Assembly (NCBI GenBank): GCA_937902125.1
Contig: CALDIB010000069.1
Coordinates: forward strand, 1-13,058
Direction of reading: 5' to 3'
Length of the DNA stretch: 13,058 nt
Source of the DNA: an uncultured Treponema sp.
GTDB lineage: Bacteria; Spirochaetota; Spirochaetia; Treponematales; Treponemataceae
This document shows, piece by piece, positions 1 to 5,137 of this stretch. Position numbers and translations under genes: made by a program. Every line of letters begins with the position of its first letter. The first letter of the stretch is position 1. The notes under the pieces were generated by a model. It had not been told where the DNA came from and searched no databases. It saw only the letters and a list, made by a program, of their open reading frames with translations.

Positions 1-33
1 TTTTTGATTAATTATTAAAATAGCAAGTGCAAC

Positions 34-63
34 TTGAAAAATAAAAATTTTTCCTTTTATAAT
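34..63 (+). promoter_or_regulatory. Promoter of the secreted-protein gene
   Basis: TTGAAA at 34-39 and a perfect TATAAT at 58-63 are separated by 18 bp, in a very AT-rich upstream stretch. Transcription would start near 70, giving a leader of about 56 nt that contains the AGGAG Shine-Dalgarno at 113-117, 8 nt before the ATG at 126. This is a sequence match only. Confidence 0.6.
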
Positions 64-125
64 AAAATTATCAAAAATAATTAAACTTATATTATAAGAG
101 AAAACTTTTTTTAGGAGACTATCTT

Positions 126-683
126 ATGAAAAAAAATGTTGTGGCGGCCGCGCTCTTTGCGGCGCTTCTTTTGGCGAGCAACGCCTTCGCCCAAAAAAAG
201 GCGGCTAAAAATGGAACCTACGCCGGCCAGTATGACGAGTCCATGACGCCTGAAAATTCTTGCGTAATATTTTTTACAATGCCAGGAAACGACGCGGCGA
301 CGTTCAAGCAAATCAATCCAAATCTTGGCGTTGACGAGCAGTCCTTTGAGTATCCTTTTGGCGACATGCAAAGTTGGACGATTTTCAAGCCCTGCAAGCC
401 CGGAAGCCGCTATATGATTACAAAGATGAAGGGAAGGAAGACAGGCGGCGTGGTTCAAATAGGAAACAAGCTTTATGGCTCTGACAAGGTTTGGGACATG
501 GACTTTAAGCCCAACCAGCAGGTTTTGGTCATCGACGTTCCCAACGAGCCTGGCATTTACACTTACGGAATGATTTTCGCGGAGTCTGTCGCGCTTGCGG
601 CTTCCGCCGGCGAGAAATTTACGGACGTGCAAAAGCCCAACAAACTTGTGTTCAAGGGAAAGCCTTGCACAAAGCAATTTTAG
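126..683 (+). CDS. Secreted hypothetical protein, C-terminus cut off by inserted element
   Basis: I do not recognise this 185-residue protein. Residues 1-22 are a classical Sec signal peptide (Lys-Lys, a long Ala/Leu core, Ala-Phe-Ala cleavage site before Gln23), so the mature protein is exported to the periplasm or surface. The mature part has Cys46, Cys90 and Cys181, an acidic Tyr-Asp-Glu stretch near 36-39, and beta-rich segments (about 48-52, 134-139). The ATG is supported by AGGAG 8 nt upstream and a strong promoter. The TAG stop is not native: its TA comes from the target site and its G is the first base of the inserted element. If the element and one TTTA duplication are removed, the frame continues through Tyr and 34 more codons to TAA at 922-924, giving an original protein of 220 residues that included a further Cys. 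The truncated protein may or may not be functional. Confidence 0.85.
   Translation: MKKNVVAAALFAALLLASNAFAQKKAAKNGTYAGQYDESMTPENSCVIFFTMPGNDAATFKQINPNLGVDEQSFEYPFGDMQSWTIFKPCKPGSRYMITKMKGRKTGGVVQIGNKLYGSDKVWDMDFKPNQQVLVIDVPNEPGIYTYGMIFAESVALAASAGEKFTDVQKPNKLVFKGKPCTKQF
679..682 (+). repeat. Left target-site duplication (TTTA) of E1
   Basis: TTTA lies directly before the GGG start of element E1 and is repeated at 815-818 directly after its CCC end. Copy E2 is likewise flanked by a 4-bp duplication (TTAT), so a 4-bp AT-rich duplication seems characteristic of this element. Confidence 0.8.
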
Positions 684-814
684 GGAACCTCGAAAAACTC
701 CCTTTCAGAAAGTTTTTCGAGGTTCCTGCGAGTTGCAAGTCGCTATAATAGCGCGACTTACAACATCGCATTTTCAAAGTTGCCTCTAAAAAGCTGAACT
801 TTTTAGAGGCTCCC
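683..814 (+). mobile_element. Three-hairpin MITE-like element, copy E1 (132 bp)
   Basis: This non-coding element runs from GGG to CCC. Its terminal repeats are imperfect (left GGGAACCTC, right reverse-complemented GGGAGCCTC), and each end is also a hairpin. Stem C pairs 684-699 with 711-726 (16 perfect bp). Stem B pairs 737-743 with 753-759; an alternative fold pairs 741-746 with 748-753. Stem A pairs 782-793 with 799-810 (12 perfect bp, loop 794-798). The unpaired linker plus the first arm of stem A (762-792) matches copy E2 at 30 of 31 positions in reverse complement. TTTA duplications flank it. It contains no transposase, so it would have to be moved in trans. I cannot assign it to a named IS family. 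Its hairpins lack a following U-run, so it is not a typical terminator. Confidence 0.85.
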
Positions 815-818
815 TTTA
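815..818 (+). repeat. Right target-site duplication (TTTA) of E1
   Basis: Second copy of TTTA, directly after the CCC end of E1. Joining base 682 to base 819 recreates the pre-insertion sequence and an uninterrupted reading frame. Confidence 0.8.
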
Positions 819-924
819 TAAACTTGCCGCAAAAAAATTCCAAAGCTGTTACGCGGGAACTCCTTGGATGGACGCCTACAACGAAAGGGCCAAAAACATT
901 CAAGACGTTCTTCCTGAAGAATAA
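819..924 (+). pseudogene. Severed 3' end of the secreted-protein gene
   Basis: These bases are the original C-terminal codons of the gene that starts at 126. In the restored frame, codon 681-682-819 reads Tyr, followed by Lys at 820-822 and 33 more codons, among them Lys-Leu-Ala-Ala-Lys-Lys and Gly-Thr-Pro-Trp-Met-Asp, then TAA at 922-924. The segment is open, has normal composition for this genome, and ends in a natural acidic tail (Leu-Pro-Glu-Glu). It has no start codon or Shine-Dalgarno of its own, so it is probably not translated now. It also contains the fourth Cys of the ancestral protein. The assignment rests on frame continuity across the element, which I checked base by base; homologue alignment was not possible. 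Confidence 0.8.
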
Positions 925-931
925 AATTTAA

Positions 932-963
932 CTTGAGCTCAAGGCGGGGCCGCGCCCTTTTTT
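932..963 (+). terminator. Probable terminator of the original secreted-protein gene
   Basis: A perfect 12-bp palindrome (932-943) is followed by a short GC-rich hairpin (GGGC 947-950, loop CGC, GCCC 954-957) and six T residues (958-963). It sits 8 nt after the ancestral TAA and ahead of the tatD promoter. The stem is short, so confidence is moderate. Confidence 0.45.
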
Positions 964-971
964 GCCGGCCT

Positions 972-1000
972 TTGCCTTTTAAATTTTTTTGCGCTACAAT
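972..1000 (+). promoter_or_regulatory. tatD promoter, predicted leaderless
   Basis: TTGCCT at 972-977 and TACAAT at 995-1000 are separated by 17 bp. Only 6 nt separate the -10 from the ATG at 1007, so transcription should begin at or next to the start codon. There is no Shine-Dalgarno. The ten bases GCGCTACAAT recur exactly in the asnA promoter (2031-2040). Confidence 0.6.
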
Positions 1001-1006
1001 GCGCCT

Positions 1007-1912
1007 ATGCATTCCGACACTCATTTTCATTTTAGCATTTTAAGGGAAGAAGACGGCTGGACGCGGCAAAGGGTTCTTGAACAAATGGCCGCCGATTCTT
1101 GCGCCTTTGCCCTTGACATTGGAACCGACTGCGACGACTTGAATTCGCGGCAAGGCTTGTTTGAAAAAACTTTTTTGGCCATGGAAAGTTCCGGCGAGAG
1201 CGGAAAAAAAACGGCCGCCGCCTGTCGAGACTTTCTTTGGTTTTCCGCAGGCATTTGGCCAGACCCGGATTCCATAAAAAATCGCGCCGCTTGCGTAAAA
1301 AAATTAGAGGAAAACATTTTGACCGCCCGCGCTTCTTCCGACCCTTTTAGAAAAAAACTTTGCGCTTTGGGCGAATGCGGCCTTGACCATCATTGGAATC
1401 CCAGCGGAGCCGACGGCAGAAGCCAAGACGACTTTGACCAAAAAATGCTTGAAGGCGAGCGGGAACTTTTTGCCGCGCAACTGGAACTGGCAAAAGAGCT
1501 GGACTTGCCTGTAATCGTTCATTCCCGGGACGCGGCCCAAGAAAGCCTTGAATGCGTGAAGGAAAGCGGCTGGGGAGAGCGTTGCGTGATTCACTGCTAC
1601 TCTTACGGCGTGAAAGAGGCCCGCGGCTTTCTGGACACAGGCTGCATGATAAGTTTTAGCGGTTCCGTCACTTACGCAAAAAAATCCCAGTTGGCAGAAA
1701 AGCTGGAACTTTTGCGCTTTGTTCCCCAAGACAGGCTTTTTGTGGAAACCGACGCGCCTTACTTGGCTCCAGTTCCAATGCGGGGAAAGGCCAACAATCC
1801 GACATACATTCATTGGACCTACAAATTTGTGGCGGAGGCGCGGGGCATGGAAGAAAGTCGTCTTTGCCAAATCGTTGACCAAAACGCGCTCTCGTTTTTT
1901 AGGCTTTCGTGA
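1007..1912 (+). CDS. tatD: TatD-family metal-dependent hydrolase / deoxyribonuclease
   Basis: This 301-residue protein has the TIM-barrel amidohydrolase signature of the TatD family. The metal ligands appear in order: His6-x-His8 at the N-terminus, Glu123 in a Gly-Glu-Cys-Gly-Leu-Asp motif, His172 in Val-His-Ser-Arg-Asp, His196 in Val-Ile-His-Cys, and Asp249 in Glu-Thr-Asp-Ala-Pro-Tyr-Leu. Members are cytoplasmic Mg-dependent 3'-5' exonucleases or nuclease-like hydrolases linked to DNA repair. Length is a little over the usual 255-265, owing to extra residues around 55-75 and 130-145. I chose ATG 1007 because the family starts just before the His-x-His motif. An in-frame TTG at 989 would overlap the -10 box. 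Which TatD paralogue this is cannot be decided from the window. Confidence 0.9.
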   Translation: MHSDTHFHFSILREEDGWTRQRVLEQMAADSCAFALDIGTDCDDLNSRQGLFEKTFLAMESSGESGKKTAAACRDFLWFSAGIWPDPDSIKNRAACVKKLEENILTARASSDPFRKKLCALGECGLDHHWNPSGADGRSQDDFDQKMLEGERELFAAQLELAKELDLPVIVHSRDAAQESLECVKESGWGERCVIHCYSYGVKEARGFLDTGCMISFSGSVTYAKKSQLAEKLELLRFVPQDRLFVETDAPYLAPVPMRGKANNPTYIHWTYKFVAEARGMEESRLCQIVDQNALSFFRLS

Positions 1913-1918
1913 ACGCTC

Positions 1919-1951
1919 CGTCGCTCTTGCGGTTTTGCTTGATAAGCGCTA
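1919..1951 (+). repeat. 33-bp direct repeat, copy 1 (decayed promoter)
   Basis: These 33 bp are identical to 2004-2036, 85 bp downstream. The copy lies 6 nt after the tatD stop. It has the same TTGCGG -35 and the same 17-bp spacer as copy 2, but runs into TATTGC instead of TACAAT, so it looks like a weaker promoter. Confidence 0.85.
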
Positions 1952-1960
1952 TTGCCAGCG

Positions 1961-1976
1961 GTCCGCGAAAGCGGAC
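1961..1976 (+). other. Perfect hairpin with GAAA tetraloop between the direct repeats
   Basis: GTCCGC (1961-1966), loop GAAA, GCGGAC (1971-1976): a 6-bp stem closed by a GNRA-type tetraloop. An outer pairing of 1954-1961 with 1989-1996 (one mismatch) could extend the structure, sharing base 1961. No U-run follows, so it is not a standard terminator. It may structure the tatD 3' end or be an operator. Confidence 0.5.
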
Positions 1977-2003
1977 AGTAAATGTTTTCCGCTAGCAAAA
2001 GCG

Positions 2004-2036
2004 CGTCGCTCTTGCGGTTTTGCTTGATAAGCGCTA
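2004..2036 (+). repeat. 33-bp direct repeat, copy 2 (active asnA promoter)
   Basis: Identical to 1919-1951. Its last two bases form the start of the TACAAT -10 box of asnA, so the duplication carries the promoter's -35 and the whole spacer. Confidence 0.85.
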
Positions 2037-2040
2037 CAAT
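2012..2040 (+). promoter_or_regulatory. asnA promoter
   Basis: TTGCGG at 2012-2017 and TACAAT at 2035-2040 are 17 bp apart. A start near 2047 gives a leader of about 19 nt with AGGGAA at 2055-2060 as the Shine-Dalgarno. This promoter probably drives the three genes to 5127. Confidence 0.6.
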
Positions 2041-2065
2041 ATTTAGTTGAAATTAGGGAATCTGT

Positions 2066-3112
2066 ATGACTAAGGAAATTTACCCAAAACACTACAAGCC
2101 TATTCTTGGCGAAAAAGAAACTGAACACGCGATTGTTCTTTTAAAGAACTTTTTTCAGACCGCTCTTTCAACTGAATTGAATTTGACAAGAGTCACAGCC
2201 CCGCTTTTTGTCCAGAGCGGAAGCGGCGTCAACGACGACCTTAACGGAGTGGAGCGGCCGGTCCGCTTTCCTGTCCGGGGTTTGGGAGAACAAAAGCTTG
2301 AAATAGTTCAGTCTTTGGCAAAATGGAAGCGCCTTAAAATAACCGACCTAGGACTTGAGCCCGGCTTTGGAATTTACACCGACATGAACGCCATTCGCCC
2401 TGACGACGAAATGGACGCGATTCATTCCCTTTATGTTGACCAGTGGGACTGGGAGATGGCCATAAAGGACGTTGACCGCACGGTTTTCTACTTGCACGAA
2501 ATCGTAAAAAAGGTTTACCGCTGCGTCAAGCGCGCCGAGTTCTACATTTACGACAATTATTCCCAGATTAAGCCCACTCTTCCTGAAAACATAAAATTCT
2601 TGTTCAGCGACGACTTGCAGAGGGAATATCCCAACCTTACGCCCAAACAGCGGGAATGTGAGGCGGCGAAAAAATACGGCGCCATTTTCATAACAGGAAT
2701 CGGAGCCGCCCTTGCCGACGGAAAGCCCCACGACGGCCGCGCTCCCGACTATGACGACTGGATTACGGAAACCGGCGACGGCCACAAAGGCTTGAACGGC
2801 GACATCATTGTTTGGAACGAACTTTTGCAGCAGCCCTTTGAGCTTAGTTCCATGGGAATCCGAGTTTCGCCGGAATCCCTTAAGGCCCAGCTTAAAGAGC
2901 GGGGCTGCGAAGACCGAGAAAAGCTTATGTTCCACTCAAGGCTTTTAAAAGGCCAGTTGACCCAAACTTTGGGCGGCGGAATCGGCCAGTCCCGCTTGTG
3001 CATGTTCCTTCTTAAAAAGGCCCACATCGGCGAAACTCAAGTGAGCATTTGGCCGGCGGAAATGATTGCCGACTGCAAAAAGCGCGGCATAAAGCTTTTG
3101 CAGTTGAACTAG
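2066..3112 (+). CDS. asnA: Aspartate--ammonia ligase (ammonia-dependent asparagine synthetase)
   Basis: This cytoplasmic enzyme makes asparagine from aspartate, ammonia and ATP (releasing AMP and PPi). The 348 residues match AsnA from end to end and are slightly longer than the roughly 330 of E. coli AsnA. Recognisable blocks are Val-Thr-Ala-Pro-Leu-Phe-Val (43-49), Gly-Ser-Gly-Val-Asn-Asp-Asp-Leu-Asn-Gly (52-61), Arg-Pro-Val-Arg-Phe (64-68), Asp-Glu-Met-Asp-Ala-Ile-His (114-120), Val-Asp-Gln-Trp-Asp-Trp-Glu (124-130) and the class II synthetase motif-3-like Gly-Gly-Gly-Ile-Gly-Gln-Ser-Arg (303-310). AGGGAA precedes the ATG at good spacing. It is the first gene of a tight run: the next gene starts 9 nt after its stop. 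Use of AsnA rather than glutamine-dependent AsnB is common in spirochaetes and lactobacilli. Confidence 0.97.
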   Translation: MTKEIYPKHYKPILGEKETEHAIVLLKNFFQTALSTELNLTRVTAPLFVQSGSGVNDDLNGVERPVRFPVRGLGEQKLEIVQSLAKWKRLKITDLGLEPGFGIYTDMNAIRPDDEMDAIHSLYVDQWDWEMAIKDVDRTVFYLHEIVKKVYRCVKRAEFYIYDNYSQIKPTLPENIKFLFSDDLQREYPNLTPKQRECEAAKKYGAIFITGIGAALADGKPHDGRAPDYDDWITETGDGHKGLNGDIIVWNELLQQPFELSSMGIRVSPESLKAQLKERGCEDREKLMFHSRLLKGQLTQTLGGGIGQSRLCMFLLKKAHIGETQVSIWPAEMIADCKKRGIKLLQLN

Positions 3113-3117
3113 GAAAG
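3111..3117 (+). promoter_or_regulatory. Ribosome binding site deciding a TTG start
   Basis: AGGAAAG overlaps the last two bases of the asnA stop codon and lies 4 nt before the TTG at 3122. No ATG or GTG in this frame is near it, so it supports the TTG as the true start and suggests translational coupling to asnA. Confidence 0.55.
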
Positions 3118-3121
3118 AATT

Positions 3122-4111
3122 TTGCCCAAGACGCAAAGCGAATGGAATTTTGACCTTAAGGACATTGACGCGGACTTAAAGTCTTTTGCGGAAAAAGGCG
3201 TCGCCGAATTTGCCTTGCGGGACAAGCGCTTCTCTTGCGACAAAAAAGCTTTGGCGGAATTTTTAAAAAAAGCCGCGCGCCTGGCTCCCGACGTTTATTA
3301 TTCCATTCCTGTCCAGGCCCAAGTTCTTGACCCTGAGATTGTCGCGCTGTTGCAAAATCTTTTTTGCTCCATTGACGTGATTATGAGCGGCGAGCCGGGA
3401 AAGAAATTTTTTTTGGACAAAAAACTTTTTTCAAAAAAAGCGGCGCTCTTGAACAATGCCGGAATAGTCTTTGGCTTTTTGATGGACTGGGCCCGCTTTG
3501 AGGGCGATTCCATAAAAAATTTTCGGGAGCGCCTTGACTTCGCGCTTTCCCTTTATCCCAACCACATTGAATTTGAGCAGTTTTATTCTTCGCAAAAAGA
3601 GGCAAAAAAATCCGCCACTTTTTCAAGCCAGGACATAAATTGGGCGCGGGACACAGCCTTTGCCACAAGCGTTTTTTATTCGGCGGGACGGGCGGTGCCT
3701 TGGTTCAATTCAGTTTTAAAGCCCTTAAAAATTCCTCCGTCAAAATTCTTTTCTGATTTTGCCGAATGGCAAAGGTGCGGAAATTGCGGCTTTGAAAGCG
3801 GCCGGCTGCCTGAGGATTTTTCGCAAAAAGAAATTGAAAAAATGCAAATTCTTTTTTTGGAAGAAAAGTATTCCGAAAAGCGCCTTGAGCATTTGATTCC
3901 TTTGGCCAGCGACTTGGTGAAAGTAAACGGAGCCTTTTCCCGCTTGGAAGGGGAGGGGGAAGAAAGCGAGTTGAAACTCAACTTTAGCCCCGACGATTTG
4001 TTAAGCCCGGCCTCCCTTGACTTGCCCTTGTTCGCGGAAAACGTTTGCATGGAAGAATGCCGCGTTAAAGTCTATGTTTCCGACGGACAGCCGGACTATA
4101 AGTTTTTGTGA
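3122..4111 (+). CDS. Radical-SAM-like protein lacking the cluster motif
   Basis: The 329-residue protein begins at TTG, behind AGGAAAG. The region around 25-150 reads like the later strands of a radical SAM TIM barrel as found in B12-binding radical SAM proteins: an Asp-Lys-Arg-Phe-Ser segment (34-38), a hydrophobic strand at 58-68, Cys-Ser-Ile-Asp (82-85), Phe-Gly-Phe-Leu (117-120), and Leu-Asp-Phe-Ala-Leu-Ser-Leu-Tyr-Pro-Asn-His (138-148). However, no Cys-x3-Cys-x2-Cys triad exists; the Cys are at 39, 82, 219, 222, 309 and 313. There is no B12-binding domain either. It therefore looks like an N-terminally shortened, cluster-less derivative, or an unrelated family with a similar motif. It is soluble, with no signal peptide. 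It sits between asnA and the pseudouridine synthase, overlapping the latter by 1 nt. The radical SAM relation is an inference from residue patterns and is tentative; that the ORF is a real gene is well supported. Confidence 0.8.
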   Translation: MPKTQSEWNFDLKDIDADLKSFAEKGVAEFALRDKRFSCDKKALAEFLKKAARLAPDVYYSIPVQAQVLDPEIVALLQNLFCSIDVIMSGEPGKKFFLDKKLFSKKAALLNNAGIVFGFLMDWARFEGDSIKNFRERLDFALSLYPNHIEFEQFYSSQKEAKKSATFSSQDINWARDTAFATSVFYSAGRAVPWFNSVLKPLKIPPSKFFSDFAEWQRCGNCGFESGRLPEDFSQKEIEKMQILFLEEKYSEKRLEHLIPLASDLVKVNGAFSRLEGEGEESELKLNFSPDDLLSPASLDLPLFAENVCMEECRVKVYVSDGQPDYKFL

Positions 4112-5127
4112 TGAAAAAAGAATTTCTTTTTGACGTTGAAAAGCCTCTTGGCCTGAACGAGTTTTTGCGGCATGCGCTTCCAAAAGTTTTGGAAAACGGA
4201 GAGGCCAGCAATTCAAAAATCCGCCGCTTGATTTTCAGCAAAAACGTTTTTGTCCAAAGCGGAACAGGCAAGGGCGGCGATTTTTTTGTCTGCCAAAATC
4301 CTTCTTTTGCGCTTAAAAAAAACGCGCGGGTCAAAGTTTTTTTTGATCAAGAAAAATTTTTTTACCAAAAGCAAAACGGCGACATAAAATTTGAGCTTGA
4401 CTCTTCCCGCGTTTTGTATGAAGACGAATGGATTGTGGTTGTGAACAAGCCGCCCCATTTTCCCACGGAAACGACCTTTGTTCACGACCGGGACAATTTG
4501 CGCGCGGCCGTCGTCCGCTATTTGCATAAAAAAATCGGCCTTGAAAAAAATCCGCCTTATTGCGGAATTGTCCACCGCCTTGACCGGGACACAAGCGGAG
4601 CGATTTTGTTTTCAAAGCAAAGGGCTGCCAACGCCGCTCTCTTTAAGGCCTTTGACTCTTCTGGAGTGGAAGAAGGCGGCGGCCAAGGCCTTGTTCGAGG
4701 CGCCAAAAAAAATTACGCGGCCATTTGCGCCCCTTGTCCAAAGGCTTTGAACAAAAATTATGAAAAGGGATTTCGTTTTTCCGTTCAAAATTATCTTGGC
4801 CGCGTTTCGCCAAAGAGCGAGGCCGCGAAATGGGGGCCGCTTCCAAAAGAAAAGGGCGGAAAATACGCAAGGACTGACTTTGAAATTTTGGAATTGAAGG
4901 ACGGCCTTGTTTTTGTCGCCGCCGAACTTTTGACCGGCCGAACCCACCAAATCCGAGTCCATTTAAGCCAGTCCGCGCTTCCCATTTTAGGCGACGGACT
5001 TTATGGCGGAAAAGAGGCCGAGCGGATTTTTTTGCATTCAAAGACGCTGGAGCTTTTTCATCCCATAAGCGGAGAAAGCCTAAAAATTGAGGCTCCTCTT
5101 CCGCCGGATTTTTTGGACTTGCTGTAA
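4111..5127 (+). CDS. RluA/RluD-family pseudouridine synthase
   Basis: This 338-residue enzyme converts specific uridines in structured RNA, probably 23S rRNA, to pseudouridine. An S4-like N-terminal region spans about 10-80. The catalytic block follows: Val-Val-Asn-Lys-Pro-Pro (110-115), then His-Arg-Leu-Asp-Arg-Asp-Thr-Ser-Gly (155-163) with catalytic Asp158, Tyr-Ala-Ala-Ile (202-205), and Gly-Arg-Thr-His-Gln-Ile-Arg-Val-His (276-284). A Leu-His-Ser-Lys-Thr-Leu-Glu-Leu block (308-315) and His-Pro (317-318) complete the family pattern. A Gly- and Lys-rich insert lies at about 184-200. The start is ATG 4111, which overlaps the upstream TGA (TGATG), suggesting coupled translation; a GTG lies directly before it in frame. 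The exact target site cannot be read from sequence, so I give no gene symbol. Confidence 0.92.
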   Translation: MKKEFLFDVEKPLGLNEFLRHALPKVLENGEASNSKIRRLIFSKNVFVQSGTGKGGDFFVCQNPSFALKKNARVKVFFDQEKFFYQKQNGDIKFELDSSRVLYEDEWIVVVNKPPHFPTETTFVHDRDNLRAAVVRYLHKKIGLEKNPPYCGIVHRLDRDTSGAILFSKQRAANAALFKAFDSSGVEEGGGQGLVRGAKKNYAAICAPCPKALNKNYEKGFRFSVQNYLGRVSPKSEAAKWGPLPKEKGGKYARTDFEILELKDGLVFVAAELLTGRTHQIRVHLSQSALPILGDGLYGGKEAERIFLHSKTLELFHPISGESLKIEAPLPPDFLDLL

Positions 5128-5137
5128 GGCTGTTTTT

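Noticed and set aside
683..814. E1 and E2 as ordinary intrinsic terminators
   Set aside because: The stems are strong but none is followed by a U-run, and the target duplications and the interrupted gene show that they are inserted units.
989..1006. Upstream TTG start for tatD
   Set aside because: It would place the -10 box inside the coding region and add six residues before the family's conserved N-terminus; ATG 1007 fits both promoter and family.
1919..2036. Two repeats with a spacer as a CRISPR array
   Set aside because: There are only two units, the 52-bp spacer contains its own hairpin, there are no cas genes, and the second unit doubles as a promoter.
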